64,000 bases of DNA from Diploscapter coronatus (lineage: Eukaryota > Nematoda > Chromadorea > Rhabditida > Rhabditidae), in NCBI GenBank assembly GCA_964036155.1, contig OZ038422.1:83289201-83353200 (forward strand), given 5' to 3'. A model generated the notes under the pieces. The model was given only the letters and a program-made list of their open reading frames with translations, did no database searches and was not told the origin of the DNA. Below are positions 12,543 to 25,484 of the stretch, piece after piece; position 1 is the first letter of the stretch; every line of letters begins with the position of its first letter. Made by a program: the position numbers and the translations under genes.

Positions 12543-15500
12543 ATGAATGTTCCTACGGGGCAAATCCCTGTGTCTGGGCAACTTGGGCAGCTTGCCAATC
12601 CTCTGACGGGTCTGTCCTCGCTCACTCCGCAGCAGCTTCAGCAGCTCATCAATGGACTGCAGACAATGCCTTCTGTTTCGGCGACGCCGCTTTCTTCGCT
12701 CACCAGTCTAGCTGGACTGACTGGTAGATTTGTTTCTTTCAGTTTTTTTTTTTTTAATAAATCATCTTCAGGTCTTCCCGGCACACTTGCCCTCGCATCA
12801 ACGGCTAACGGAACTTCGCTGACAATGGCTCCATCGATTTCTATTGCTACTCCTCTTCAACAGCAGCAACAGCAGAATCAATTACAAGCCCAAGCACAAG
12901 CACAGGCTCAGGCTCAGGCTCAAGCTCAGGCTCAAGCTCAGGCTCAAGCTCAAGCTCAGGCTCAAGCTCAAGCCCAGGCCCAGGCTCAGGCCCACCAACA
13001 GCAACAACAACAACAGCAGCAGAATGCTGCTGCTGCAGCAGCAGCTCAATTGGCTGCTAGGAAGGTACAAATATTTCAAAATAATTATTACATCGTTTAT
13101 ATTGATTTATAATAATTGCCGGTGATCGAAGCAAAAACAAACTTCGAGAATTTATCATTGATGAAGGAAGAGAATAACACATGGTTAATTCGTTTCTATG
13201 CGAGTCGATCACCCTCAACTTGACTTGAGCGACTGAGAGAGTTGCGCAGTAAGGGGGCACAGCAAACGATAATTCGAGTTGACTTCATTGAGATACGGAA
13301 CGAAATCAACGCTGTGGCGACTGCTACTTGGAAAACTTCTCTGTTTATGATTAGTTTGAGAGAGACGAGAAGGAGGAGGGGTGAGGAGAGACAACTACGC
13401 AATTTAGTTCTGATCAAGCAGACAGCCAGCCCAGTTAGTCGTGTCGCAGATCTTTTGATTTCCTTTTTCTGCCCGTCTCGCAAATTGCAACAAGCAAACC
13501 GGAAATCATCGGCTGCAAAATCTATGAGACAGTAAATATGAATTGAGGAGTGGAATGTGTAGGAGAAGTGAAGCCCTGGCCCGATCTATTGACATAGAAA
13601 AATCGACCTATCACATACAAAATATAACAATGGGAAGCAGCAGACAAGAGCATAGTCAATTCAGTGTGCTTTGAAAAGCGGAATGCCATAGATACGCGCA
13701 TTGAAAGACGAATGAGAAATGTCAAATGCGCTGCCGAATTCTGAATTATGATGTCTGTTACCAACGCTATTCCCCCGTAGAAAGTCTATTTTTCACTTGA
13801 AATACTGCCAAACTCTGATGCGACTTTTAGATGGACACAACAAATCTTCCTCTTTGACATCATTGAGTCTAGCTCGAAAGAAAAATCCTTTTGTCGACGC
13901 AATTTTACCCTTTCTAAAATCCCCGAAAGAGCGTCATTTTTCGGGGCGATGAGATTCATGTTTTAGTCGGTTTTTCTGGTCACATTTTCTCATTTTGAAA
14001 TATCGATTCGTCAATCCTGAAATGGGAAAATGGTGAATAATGGAAATGATGCAAATGACAATACTGCAAAAAAACGGAATACATTTTTCCGTTATGTAAT
14101 TAATCTCTGATTCTCTAATCGAATGAACATACAAAAGGACTGAGGGTATCAGTCAGCAGACAGGTACCGAATTTGGTCAGGCAGATAGTTAGTAATGTTA
14201 ATTGGGCAAATGAACGAGCGAAGAATGCAGAAAATGCCAAAAAGGCAGAGGGACGAGGAAGTGGAGGCGTGTTGAGAGTGTTGAAGTGTTGAAACACTGC
14301 CAAATTGGATAATTCGGGCGTGTTGTCCTCGGTCGGATATTTTTGGGGCCAAAGAAGTCAACCGGAAGATGAAATGCAAAATGTCAGACATTTACCCTAT
14401 TCCCGAATCAGCAAATTATCTCACTCATTCAGAAGTCAAAACTTAAAGATCATACTTCAGACAGGGCGTAGTTTGAGACTCCAATGCTTACGTGATTTTT
14501 CACCCTGCTAACCAAAATTTTTTCTCGACGAGTTTTTCAAAGTACTAGCTAAATGGATGGAGACATTTGACATCGTAATGAAAAGACAAACTTCGCCCTT
14601 TCTCCGAAAACTGATTTTAATTAGCGCCTAACATATGATTCATGTGTCGCAAAAAATTCTGCAAATTTGAATAAGTGAATTGGTTTTCTGCCCGAAAATG
14701 TATCTACTTTTTCCTATTTTATCGCTCTTTTCTCTCAACCAAATTATTGGCAAAACTGCAACCGAAATGCAGAAATGTGAAAGAGGAGGAGGAGGAACAG
14801 TTTTGTCGCCTTGTTAATAATTATTTGGTTAAGAGAGCAACGTGTAATTCTCCGAAAATAGACTTTATCCTTTTATTTTGAGAGTTGGAATTTTAAATTT
14901 TGGTATGGAGATTAAGGTTTTCGCTGAAGATGCGATAAGAACGCTTTTCTGAGACTACTATATAAAAATAACAAGGAATTAGAAAAGACAGATGAAATCA
15001 AATGTCCAAAATGACAACAGGTTTTGCTGGGATTACTAAAAATCTTCGCGATTTCTTAAAATTGCTAATTTAATTAAAAGAAACATGAAATGGCGTTATT
15101 TAACAGGGAAATGACATAAAATTACTGATTGAAATGGCAACTTCCTTCTTCAAATGTCATTTTTTGTTTTTGATCGAATTCGAATTCATTTGGATATAGC
15201 CGTTCTTTCTACCTTATCACAATCTTGTACAGATTAGAAAAGCGCCTGCGTCTCTTATCTTTTATTAATACACTTCGCGAGACGCTTCAAATGTCTAAGA
15301 AATGCAAAAATAGCAACAGAGAAAAGGTATATTGTTGAGACGCGAAATAATCTGGCCGTTGGGAAAGAAAGTTTAATTTTAAACGATTGATAAACAACAA
15401 ATATATTGGGCCAAAGAGTAGAAGAGTCGAAAATTCAAAATGATCACTTTTGACATTTCAGATCTCTGCTACGATAATTCCATCGACTTCCCAATCGTTC

Positions 15501-18500
15501 CAAGTCATTCCATCTGGGGCTCCAGCCCAGCAAGTTTCTGTCCAACAGCAGCTTTCCATGCAAGGAATTCCCTACCTGCCTTGGCCGATCACGAACCCAA
15601 TGACTTCCGTCCCATACTTCGATACGATCTCCTATCAATCTGTCAATATGGAAGCTCCTCTGAGTGCGCAATCCAACGGCACAGACTTGCCGCTCTACGA
15701 CATACCGACACTCAGGTTAGTTTTTATCCTAATTTCCAAATTCTCTTTTATGCGTATTGCTCATCTCTTGCGAAATTGTCACATTATAAAAATCCTCCAA
15801 GAAAGGTTGCATTCTTCTATTCTTTTCATCTTTTCGGCGATTTTTGATTTAGTGGTCAGCAGTTCGTCAGATGGGAACATCGTGTATCTTGATACCGCAA
15901 ACACATTTCCGAAATGCTTATTTCTTCAATTAGACGGGTTTAAAATGAGATTCTTAGAAATTCTTCACGAAAAATGCATAGGCCACAGTATTCATAAAAG
16001 AGCATCTTTAATTGCGACTAGAAATAATCTCCACAATAGGAAACATGCGGCACATGGTATAATTTTTCGTCGTGAGAATGAAATGTCGAATACGAATAAT
16101 TAAAGTCGCCATTCATGAGTTGAGCTGGGAAATGTTGTTACCTTGATGCGGCGCAAATAAAAATCATTCAAAAGTCATCATGATTAATGTTGTCTGTACT
16201 TTATACCTTATACTTTGCGTTTGCAGATTTTTCTACAACATGGGCGTGCAGCAGGCTCGGTTGATGCTGATGGGAAGGGCCTATCAGGATTTTCCTCACA
16301 AGACACAAATGTCTGCAAACGCAGGCCAGTTGGCACAACAACAAGCCAATCTGAACGCTGCACAAAACGCGCTCCAGAGCCTCGTCAATCCTACCACTAT
16401 CAACCTGGTACGAGAATAAACAATTTGATAGACCATAAAAACAAAGTTGAAAGAAGTTAGGAACTTTGAACCTCAAATTCCATCGTTCATCCAAATTAGA
16501 GTTTTCAAATGCAAACTCCATCAAGCTATGAAAATATTCGTCTACATTTTAGTTGCCAACCACGAATCAAACGATCGTCGGCGGTCAACCGGCAGTCGAA
16601 CAGCAATTACAGCAAGTCCTATTTAGGTAACGCTTTATATAATTGAATTTAAGCCTTTTTAATTCTATTGTAGGGCTCAGCAGCAACATCAACAGCAATT
16701 AGGCATCGCTCAACAACCTCAATCTCTACCTCAACAACCTTCTCAGCAACAGGTCTCTATTTTTCTTCATATTATAAGGCATATAAAGCAATAATCGCGA
16801 AATTGTGATCTTTGATACGAGAATTGATGTTTGGAATAGCGTGATGTTTTCAGCGTCTAGTGACTTTTCTAATTATTAATTCTATGACACCTGGTGGATA
16901 AGGAAATAGAAATTCTTAACTGGATCATTTTAGATGCAACAATTGGTGCAACAAGCTCAGGCCCAAATGTTGGCAGCCGCAGCGGCTCGTTCATCGTCAG
17001 GCCAACAGCAGATTCCCTCGTCGGTGGCGGACAGTGTCCGAGTCACTCAGGCCGATCTGATCGCTCTCGCACAATCCCAGGCTCTCGGAGGCACACCAGC
17101 TGCCGCTGCAGCGTCACAGGTGCATTATTATGCCATTTTTAAAATCTACTTGTATTTATTCTCTAGTCTGAAATTCGAGCAAATTGGAAAGTCATAACGC
17201 TGTGTAATATCGAAAGATGCAAGATTTTTTAGGGAATTATTCCCTTTACCCTATCCAAGTTTATGCTATTTCTCATGCTATGACGCAACGGTGTTACGAC
17301 TTTTTCAAATTTTTACAATTTCGAGAATCTTATAAACGATCATGATGATTTTCTGGGGGATTAAACAGCCGTATTATCCTTCCAGTAGGATGATTTTCAT
17401 GAAGAGTTTAGAAGAAAATGCATCTTTCGAGGATATCTTTTCTCATTTTTTATCACATAGAGACGCAAAATCTACGTGTTTTGAGAAAAATCTCTTGAAT
17501 TGCATTGGAAATTCTGGCAGAGATTCTCCTTGAATGAACAAAAGTGTATACGGATGTGTGATATTTGAACCAATTTTCTCAATCCTGGCCAGAAAGGCTC
17601 GCATCCTTTTTTAAACCTAATGAATGCATAGGAAAAATAATGAGATTAAAGTTCATTCGTTCGTCTAAAATTAGATTGGATAAGGCATAAAGGTGGATTT
17701 AATCCGGAGTCTGAACAAACTAGAAACATGCTTCTCCATGGAAAAAGGAGCAAAAAACTAGTATTAGACTTTAACCTGAAGTGTGTTGGCTCAAACTAAG
17801 ATTTATTGGGTGTCTTTCATAATGCAAGGGTTCACAAGTCCAGCAAAAGTTCTTTTTCTAAACATAAAACCCAGGGTATAAAAATGCACATGTCAATCTC
17901 AAAGTGATTGATTTCAGCTAGCACGGCAGTCTCAATTGATGTCATCGTCATCCTCGCCTCTACCCTCGCAGAAGTCCGTTCACGTCGCCTTGGCCGATCA
18001 ACAGGCCCTGCTTTTGCAGCAGGCATTGTACTCTGCAAATGCACCCAACAATTCCAGCAATAGTAAGTTCCTGTTGTTCATACTTAGTTGCAATGCAACT
18101 TTCAACTTGCAACTCGTTCGAAATAGCATGAGAAGTGAAGAGAGAGCACAAGAGCTGATGCAATCGCGCTCTCTTCGTTTCTCATGCTTTTTTGAGTGAA
18201 TTGCATTGGGACTAACGTCCGAACGGGGGCCCTAAGAACTGGAAATATTACATAGCTGTTTTCATAGTAAATTCAAATTATGATTAGGTTTTGGCTTCAC
18301 AAATCACCAACGACTTTAATCAGCTAATATCTGTCTGCTTCTTTTTTTGTTTTCACAACGATGAATGAACACTCTTGATTTTCAGCGACAACGACGACTC
18401 AGAAACCAAATTTGCCAGAGATGCGACTACAGTTTATGGGGGCTCAGGCAGCCCAGCATCCTGGTCTTCAACAATTCCTTAAACCCAGTGATGTAAGTCC

Positions 18501-21500
18501 AAGCCTTTCCTCACCAACTCTTGGATTATATACAAAATGTGTGTGTGTGTGTGTAGTTTGGTATGAGACACTCTCATCTAAAACTGAACACACGTGCATA
18601 ATGAGCTAGTCATTCGCTGCAAGAGATAAAATGCTCGGCTCTGCTCGCGCGTTCGACTATCTTCTGCCATTTATAAATTGAAATATAATAAGTAATTAAT
18701 GAAAGATGAAAATGCATACATTGCACACGTCGGCGTGTTTCGTGGTGAATCCCAATTCGTAATAAGAAAAGAATGCCCTTTAGGATGGCTGAGGGATTAT
18801 TTATGTAAAATTTGTTTCGTTCGTCAAACATCCAAATTTGATCTTCACTAATTTCTCCACTTATAACTTATTTCATATTTTTCACTACATTTTGCTATTC
18901 GTTAAGTTGAGAGGATTCAAAGATCTATGGCGTTGTGATGAAGTAACGATTGGATTTTCAGATCCTCAAACCAGTGGCAGTAGGAGTGGGCAGTGGCGAT
19001 GCAGAGCTTTCCCCTCGGCCTCCCATCCCAATCGACCCATCTCCTCCTCGCACAGACCCGCTGCGAATCCACCAACAGGTACATCGGGACGCCTGCCTCG
19101 AACAGTCTAAAGCTGATCTCAGATTATTCAGGCTCAAACGTCCCCACCGACCTCCACGCCAAACAGTCAGCAGGAAATCAAGACTGAGAAGGAGTCTTCG
19201 GCAGAGCCACCAAAGTCTCGGGCAAACCTCTTCCAAGTCTCAGAGCAACACTTTACGGAAGCGTTCAGTGGGAAGAATCGGTGGGACTCGCTTAGGAATT
19301 GATTATTATTATTCTAATAAGAAGGAAGATACCAGTGAATATATTCCAAATCTTTTAACCTTTTTGTTTTTTTTATCAGTTCATTGAAAACTGGAATCAT
19401 TTTTTCCTCAGTGATTATTCATTGATTTTTATTACAGACCAAACTCGGTCAAATCGAGCAATTCTCCACCAAATGAAACGCCGACGACTATCGCGGGAAT
19501 GCCTGTTGTTGAGATGAAGAAATCGCCTGTCACAACGGCCGAAAATGGAACGCGAAGTGGGAACGGAAGTGGAAATGGATCGACCGATGGCAATCCTGAG
19601 CATCAAGACGATGAAAATCCTGCGGTAATAACTTGGAAATTTGCAAAAAAAAAGGCCTCTTATACTTTTTACCTTCAACTTACCCTTTACCCTCTTGTAG
19701 TTTTTACTCGTTTTTTCCTCTTCCCCTTGCTATTTTCCAGAAAGTGAGATAACTTAGGAGTAGAAAGTACAAGAGGCTGCGAAAAATACCATTTTAAGAG
19801 GATGTGATCTATGAGATTATATTGAGACAGAAAAGCGCTCGTTACTTTTCATTGTTAATTGTTCCATTTTTTTCAAATAATTCCAAAAATGCTATCGAAA
19901 ACTGGTACTATTAGTGAAAATTTCAGCTAGCATCGATTCTGATGATGTCATATTTGAACAACTGCATGCAGCAAGTGCAGACCACTCTGCGAACGAGCGG
20001 AGTACCGCCTGTTGGAATGGATAGCAATAGACAGTTGGTGGTACGATTTAGATTTTTGACAATTAAATAAAAATTGAAATAATGACTCATAAATCGGGGG
20101 ATGTGTCATATTGCGTTTCGACTTAGAAATTATAGGATCATGAAAAACCTTCTATAGATAATTTTGCCCTACTCAAAAATACTAACAATAAATTACGCGG
20201 AAAGTACCAAGTTCTTGCATCACACTTGTTTTTGATTCCTTCTTCAGACATTTCTGATAGATTCATACCATTTCGTATGCGAGAATGGCATTCGATTATT
20301 TCGCATTTACCAGATTAAGAAGCAAGCAGGTGCTTAGGACTTCGTTATCTATTACCAACCCTATTTATGTCTGAATTTCTAAATTGTCTCGAAGTCCACC
20401 ACATGATGAGCAGATTATTTCGAATGCCACAAATGCTGCAATAGAGAGTTAAGAAGTGACGTAACATATAGTTAGCCAATTATTAAAAGGGAAGTTTAGA
20501 AGGAAACGTTGAAAGATAAAAATCTATTACTTTATCAGTTATTTAAAATCCAAGTTTTCATTGGAATTTCTTACCAACTTTTGTATTTGCAGGACTTCTC
20601 ATGCCGACCAGTGGATCCGATCTTCAAAGAAGCCCGAGAGGAGTTGGACAGAAGCAGGGATTTCCGAGATTCGACCAAATCGCCTCCACTCAAGCGACCG
20701 CCTCTGCCCGGTGCAATTCTCAGCGCTACCTCAATCAGTTCTGCCTCTGTCAGTGCTGCATCGAATGTGTCCAACGTGGAATGTGAGTATTTTTGCAATT
20801 TAGCAAAGTATTGAAGTTCAATCGGAGAGGATATGAAGTTGATGCGATGTGAAATAAGTTAATCGAATTTATCAAAGAAATGTTAAATTGGATGTTTCTC
20901 TGAATGAATACTTCGTCTCGTCTAGATTGCAATCTATCTATTTCAATAATTTCACAATTCTTATAATCCCCACGGTAAAAATTCATCCATTCATCGGAAC
21001 ATGCTTCCATACTCCTTGCATTCGAATTAGTAAATTCGAGCTGAAGTTTTTTCCTTTCACATTCGGACAAAAATTTCGAATGTTATTGTGATATTTGAAT
21101 TATATGATTAAAATATAAAGCGCACTAGAACAATTGTTCAATAGTTATTTTTAAAATGATGATTTTTGGCTCCATTGAAATTTTGATGAATTGGTTTTGG
21201 AAGGGATGAAAGAATGAGTCCGAGACCAAAGGGATCACATAATGAATGGTTCATTTATTCATGGCGAGCAATAATGATATCATTTCTTATTCATTTGTGC
21301 CATTAAAATTCGATGATATTTGTCTTTTCAGCGAGCATTTCCCGTGCATCATCTGCGTCTTCACCCTCTGGAGGCTCGTCTCCAATTCAAACCAATCCAC
21401 CGACCTCTGTCATTCCGTCCAACCCTCTAGGCATCAAGCGGACGGTAACAATATGACATTTTATAAAGAACGGTTGAGCTGGAAATAAGTAGCGCTGGAT

Positions 21501-22140
21501 ATTTTTGAAAGATTCTTCTAAGCAACTCTCACCGATGTCTTATATTTCTTTTGGTCCCAGATAACTCACAAAGAACGGTCAAAATGGCTGCCTTTTCAAT
21601 TTACCACTTGAAAACAGTTTACGTAGCGAGTTTAAGAAGCAATTTGGAGAGACTGAGATCGAGGACGAACTTTTATAATTCACATCTGCGCGTTGTTCGC
21701 GATTTGAACTTTGTGTTTCATGAATAGGTCTATTCACTTGAGACGCAACATAATCGGATGGAAGACCATAACACTCTGGATTGAACTGAATTTGTGCGAA
21801 CACGTGCAGATTTGTAATGTCTTTGAATGGCTGAATAGGAAGGTGAAAAGGAGACGAGGAAGAGAATTAGCAAAATTCGAACTGCTGAATGGCCGCGTGA
21901 AACGCACAGAACACAGCCTTGAATAGCATTTAGAAACGCTCTTGTTCTCAGACATAGCAATTGTTGAATAAATAGAAGAATGAAGTTCAAAGTAGAGTTT
22001 GGTCTCGAGACATTATGAACGAGTGGATATTTTAGGTGACTGACGCAGTGACGAATGACTCGAAAATGAGTGGAAACGAGGAGAGCGACGACGACTGCGT
22101 GGGCGGCAAGAGGCTCAGAATTGCCACTGATGAGGATTGA
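12543..22140 (+). CDS. Glutamine-rich, prion-like nuclear protein, family not recognised
   Basis: Sixteen exons: 12543-12723, 12772-13064, 15462-15715, 16227-16407, 16553-16626, 16674-16752, 16934-17119, 17918-18062, 18386-18492, 18962-19078, 19132-19280, 19438-19624, 19927-20040, 20593-20782, 21332-21444, 22036-22140. All junctions are GT-AG with matching phase, giving 824 residues. The start is the first ATG of the first exon I could place; the frame stays open upstream, so a further 5' exon is possible. The N-terminal two thirds is low-complexity: a run of 18 Gln-Ala dipeptides followed by poly-Gln and poly-Ala, then several Q-rich exons. The C-terminal third is Ser/Pro-rich with acidic and basic clusters; PPLKRPPLP and GGKRLRIATDED look like nuclear localisation signals. 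Segments such as ANLFQVSEQHFTEAFSGK and VDPIFKEAREELDRSRDF are non-repetitive and may be conserved. No DNA-binding domain was recognised. A transcriptional co-regulator is a guess from composition. Confidence 0.8.
12885..12992 (+). repeat. Hexanucleotide minisatellite encoding (Gln-Ala)18
   Basis: An array of the 6-bp unit CARGCN (mostly CAAGCT and CAGGCT) lies inside the second exon of the Q-rich gene and encodes 18 alternating Gln-Ala dipeptides. It is followed at once by CAA/CAG (poly-Gln) and GCT/GCA (poly-Ala) runs. Glutamine codons alternate between CAA and CAG and one part forms a 12-bp higher-order unit, so growth by unequal exchange or slippage is likely. Confidence 0.9.
18538..18555 (+). 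repeat. (TG)n microsatellite
   Basis: A pure TG dinucleotide run about 40 bp inside the intron that follows exon 9 (ending 18492) of the Q-rich gene. No function is suggested by its position. Confidence 0.8.
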
Positions 22141-23746
22141 AAACTCATATCAGCAATACCTGTAGATCGACCACATTTACAATGTCACTTTGGCTAAATG
22201 TTTGTAAACCCAGTTCACATTATCTGGAAAAGGGGACTACAACAATATTTAACGAAAAGTAACCTTAAAGTAGTCAATGTGTCAATTCTGCTTGATACCT
22301 CAGCAGTTCAAGAACTTGTTGTATTTATAAAAATAGCGTCGTCAAAATTCATTCCTTTATGCGATCATCATACGAAATTTGAGGATGCAATACAGAAATG
22401 TAAACGGTGTTCTTTGACTATCATATCGCCACTTCACTATGACAGTTTTTTATGATTCTTAAATGAGATCATGATACGATAGGCCAAGATGTGTACATAG
22501 GGATCAAGAATTTGCTTGCATCTTGTGTATTTCCAATTTCCTGCTCAATTGTGATTCTGCTTGTTTTTATTTGTTATTTCACAGAATTTATATTATTAAC
22601 CGACTTGACATATTTCAGTAATCATCATTCTATAAATATATCTACAAGGCCTTTCTACTTATTATAAGCCAATTGCATCAACCGAGGATATTCCGATCAG
22701 ATTTTCTCGATTAAATATCTGAGCTGGTGATTTTCAGACAGTTAGAATATTAGAACCTGACGACTGATATTTAGAGAATCATCGGCATAGTTTATCAATC
22801 TTTGACCAAATGTGGCGATTCTATGGATGTCTAAAGAATTCCGAATTTTTCTGATTTGAATCCCCATATTCCTCACCAAATCACATTGCTCCAAGATCAA
22901 AATGAATTCAATTTGATTGCACATTGCGATATTCTCTTCTCGTTGTTAGCTGTGTTGTTGTTGTTTTATGTCAATCGATTTGCCAAACCATTTGATGCCT
23001 TGAAGCTGTTCTGAGTGTTTCATTCATTGTCAATTGTCACATTGTTGTCAGGGTAAGTGAAATTGGAGTGATCGGTCTGAAACCATTTCTGCAGATCATT
23101 ATTCTTTAGCATTTTCGATGACAATCTATGATATCAGTATTCGATCACTGCCGACCCCTGAATGTCAATATCTGTCAAAATGTCTCATTCCCCATTTCTC
23201 TTCCTCTCAATTCATCATTTTAACATGTTCTTCATTTCCAATGGCTTTCAACTTCTCTCCACATTTGTAACAAGTCGTGTGTGCGTGTTTCATGCAAATT
23301 TATGCTATGTTTTATATGAAAACATCAAATTATACTTTTCTACATACATTATGAAGAATTGTAATGAGATAAAGTTTTACTCTATCATAAAAATGCTATA
23401 ATTCTTAAAACCTCCAACCTTTCATGACCAAAACACCTTATTGGACCATAGTTAAACTAAATTATATAGCAAAACATACACTGGAGGGAGAAATCTTTCA
23501 TAATTGAAACTCGTAAAAACGACTATGAAAATTTCATTTTTCGATTTCTCGCTCTTCGAAATACGAATTTCCAGAGCAATTTGCCCTGCTCTGTATGTGT
23601 ACTTTCATAGGCATTACTAATCAAATACTGCACAAATTGTATGTACATTTGGTATGTCAAACCACTCATTCTTTACTCAAGAGCTATATTTTATATCAAT
23701 CAATGAAATATAAATAAAAGTGATTATTCCAAACTTTGTTGAAGTA
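22141..23746. other. Intergenic / 3' UTR, convergent genes
   Basis: Space between the stop codon of the Q-rich gene (+) and that of the small secreted-protein gene (-). It is AT-rich with a few AATAAA-like words and must contain both 3' ends. The 85-codon frame at 22198-22455 has no coding features and is best read as 3' UTR. Confidence 0.5.
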
Positions 23747-24226
23747 TTACTTGATCACAAGACAACGACAATCGTAAAGAGTGTTGTAGGTGTAGCGAAA
23801 ATTCATACATCGGCCTGGACAATAATTTTCGGGATCCATACATTTTCTGAAGATGAACTGTAATATTAAATGTAATAATTTTTCTAATGATTGTTTGCAC
23901 TGAAAGAAATATCTCTCGATTGCTCGAAGTAGCAAAATAAAAATGATATTATTTTCATCAAAGTTCATACCTCGTGAAGGTATTGAATCCACAAACATGT
24001 GGGGCCAAAGTACCTTCATTCATCACAGGAATCGGATTAAATTCGGGGACTTTGCCACTACGAATGTTCCCCTACGAATATTTATAAAATCGGCGTAACT
24101 TTTATACGAAATTACCATATTTGCACCATACCAATGATTTGGATAATATGGTCCTTGAGCGAGAACTAGTGATAATTCAATCGATAGAACGAGAAAATAT
24201 AGAAGTCTGGTTGTGACTGCATGCAT
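23747..24226 (-). CDS. Small secreted cysteine-rich protein
   Basis: Three exons in transcript order: 24226-24116, 24071-23971, 23846-23747. Junctions are GT-AG with phases 0 and 2, giving a 103-residue protein. The N-terminus (MHAVTTRLLYFLVLSIEL, then SLVLAQ) is a clear signal peptide. The mature part begins with an aromatic, glycine-rich segment (GPYYPNHWYGANMGNIRSG) and carries six cysteines spaced C-X8-C-X6-C-X3-C-X11-C-X1-C, an even number suited to three disulfides. The CX3C and terminal CXC pairs recall defensin-type CS-alpha-beta peptides, but the cysteine order is not canonical (two before CX3C, none between it and the CXC pair), so that relation is weak. No transmembrane segment other than the signal. 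Family not recognised; an extracellular antimicrobial, cuticular or effector-like role is possible but only inferred from secretion and cysteine content. Confidence 0.75.
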
Positions 24227-24299
24227 GTTGATGTAATAACCAGAACAATCAGAATCAATAGCATAAGGGACATGAGTGATTGTGATTTACACTCTTAGA

Positions 24300-25076
24300 A
24301 TCTCTTACCTCAATTTTCAATTGATCTGCAAAATACTGTGAATTATCGGTATCATTGAAACCAGCTTGTACAGTCAAAGTACTGAATCTGCTACAGAAAC
24401 GCATCATCAATGCCATCTTACAAGTTCAATTTCACAGGCAACATTGTAAATCGCACAACATTCATGCCTCACGATATGCGAAATAGTATAGGAAAAGAAG
24501 TCCTAACAACCAATACCCTATCCTAACCATACATACTATTTTGCATGTCTTGAGATCTTTGATGTCGTGCGGTTTCCGGATAGCCACTTCACACACTGAT
24601 GTAGAAATCGTTCTTTTTGGTTTGTTTTCATGATCCTGCTAGTCGAATTAATTGATTTATTCTCGTTTAAAAAACTAGCAACTACTGTTTCAGTCATTCA
24701 GAAAGGCTCTAAAATATTGACTGTCTATGCCCAATTGGTGTGAAATCGACTTGTTGCTGCACTATATAAAGTAGCAGGTCGGGTTATTGGATTCATTTGC
24801 ATTCTGTTCAAACTCTGACGATGCCATGTCTGTCTAAATCGGACCATTCTTTCTGCTATCTAAATTAGCACATTTCGAATGAAATTTCAACTATCCAAAA
24901 TTTGAGCCTAGCGTATCTAAATTGCAAATATTCTCTGTACACTCCCGCCGTGCCCGGAATGCAAACGGAGGTTACATTCCCGCTTCTTATTTCAGCAGTG
25001 GGTCCATGGTAGGCAAAACTAAGCAATAATAGATTACGAATTTGTTTAGCCAATCTGTACAGCTACTTGGCTTCTT
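24300..25076. other. Intergenic, probably older retroelement debris
   Basis: No intact gene. The 62-codon frame at 24865-25053 (-) is not supported by splice or family signals. The part next to 25077 may be upstream sequence of the integrase fragment on the plus strand, but stop codons and frameshifts prevent a clear reading. Confidence 0.3.
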
Positions 25077-25380
25077 CATCTTGAAGTTGTTCCCGACTTA
25101 ACCACCTTTTCGTTCTTAAATTGCCTGAAACGTTTCGTAGCTCGTAGAGGAATTCCATCCTCAATCACATGCGATAACGCACCTACCTTTATTTTGGGCG
25201 AATAAATCCTCGGTGAGGCCATTATAAGATGGCGAGAATCAGGAGAAATACACGACTTCATCGTGCAGAACCAAATCGAGTGGCACCACATTACACCATA
25301 TGCACCGTGGAAAGGCGGATTCTATGAACGACTCGTAAAGGCAGTCTGAAGAAGTATGTGCGAAGCACTAAATTTAAGTT
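25077..25380 (+). mobile_element. BEL/Pao-type retrotransposon integrase fragment, degraded
   Basis: One continuous frame on the plus strand reads as the C-terminal half of an integrase core of BEL/Pao LTR retrotransposons. Recognisable blocks in order are HLEVVPDLTTFSFLN, RFVARRGIPSSITCDNAPTF (with the second catalytic Asp of the D,D-E triad in CDN) and ITPYAPWKGGFYERLVKAV (with the Glu in FYERL). Two in-frame stops, TAA at 25203 and TGA at 25347, show it is dead. No reverse transcriptase, protease or gag was recognised, so this is a truncated relic. The diverged repeat pair that starts just downstream may be remnants of LTRs, which is inference. Confidence 0.75.
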
Positions 25381-25395
25381 ATTTATTTATTTATT

Positions 25396-25484
25396 TTGTT
25401 CTTGCAGAACCTCACAATTTTTCTTTTTACGGCAAGACGCCCGCCGCTGACCCTGAGTTCAACTAGCCACGTCCATCTTTTTAG
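25396..25484 (+). repeat. Diverged direct repeat, copy 1
   Basis: Shares with 26146-26230 the words TTGTTCTTGCAGAACCT, CGCCCGCCGCT/GCACCCGCCGCT, CCCTGAGTT, TAGCCACG and TTTTTAGG in the same order. It begins 16 bp after the end of the integrase fragment. It is a candidate LTR or element-internal repeat; boundaries are approximate. Confidence 0.6.
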
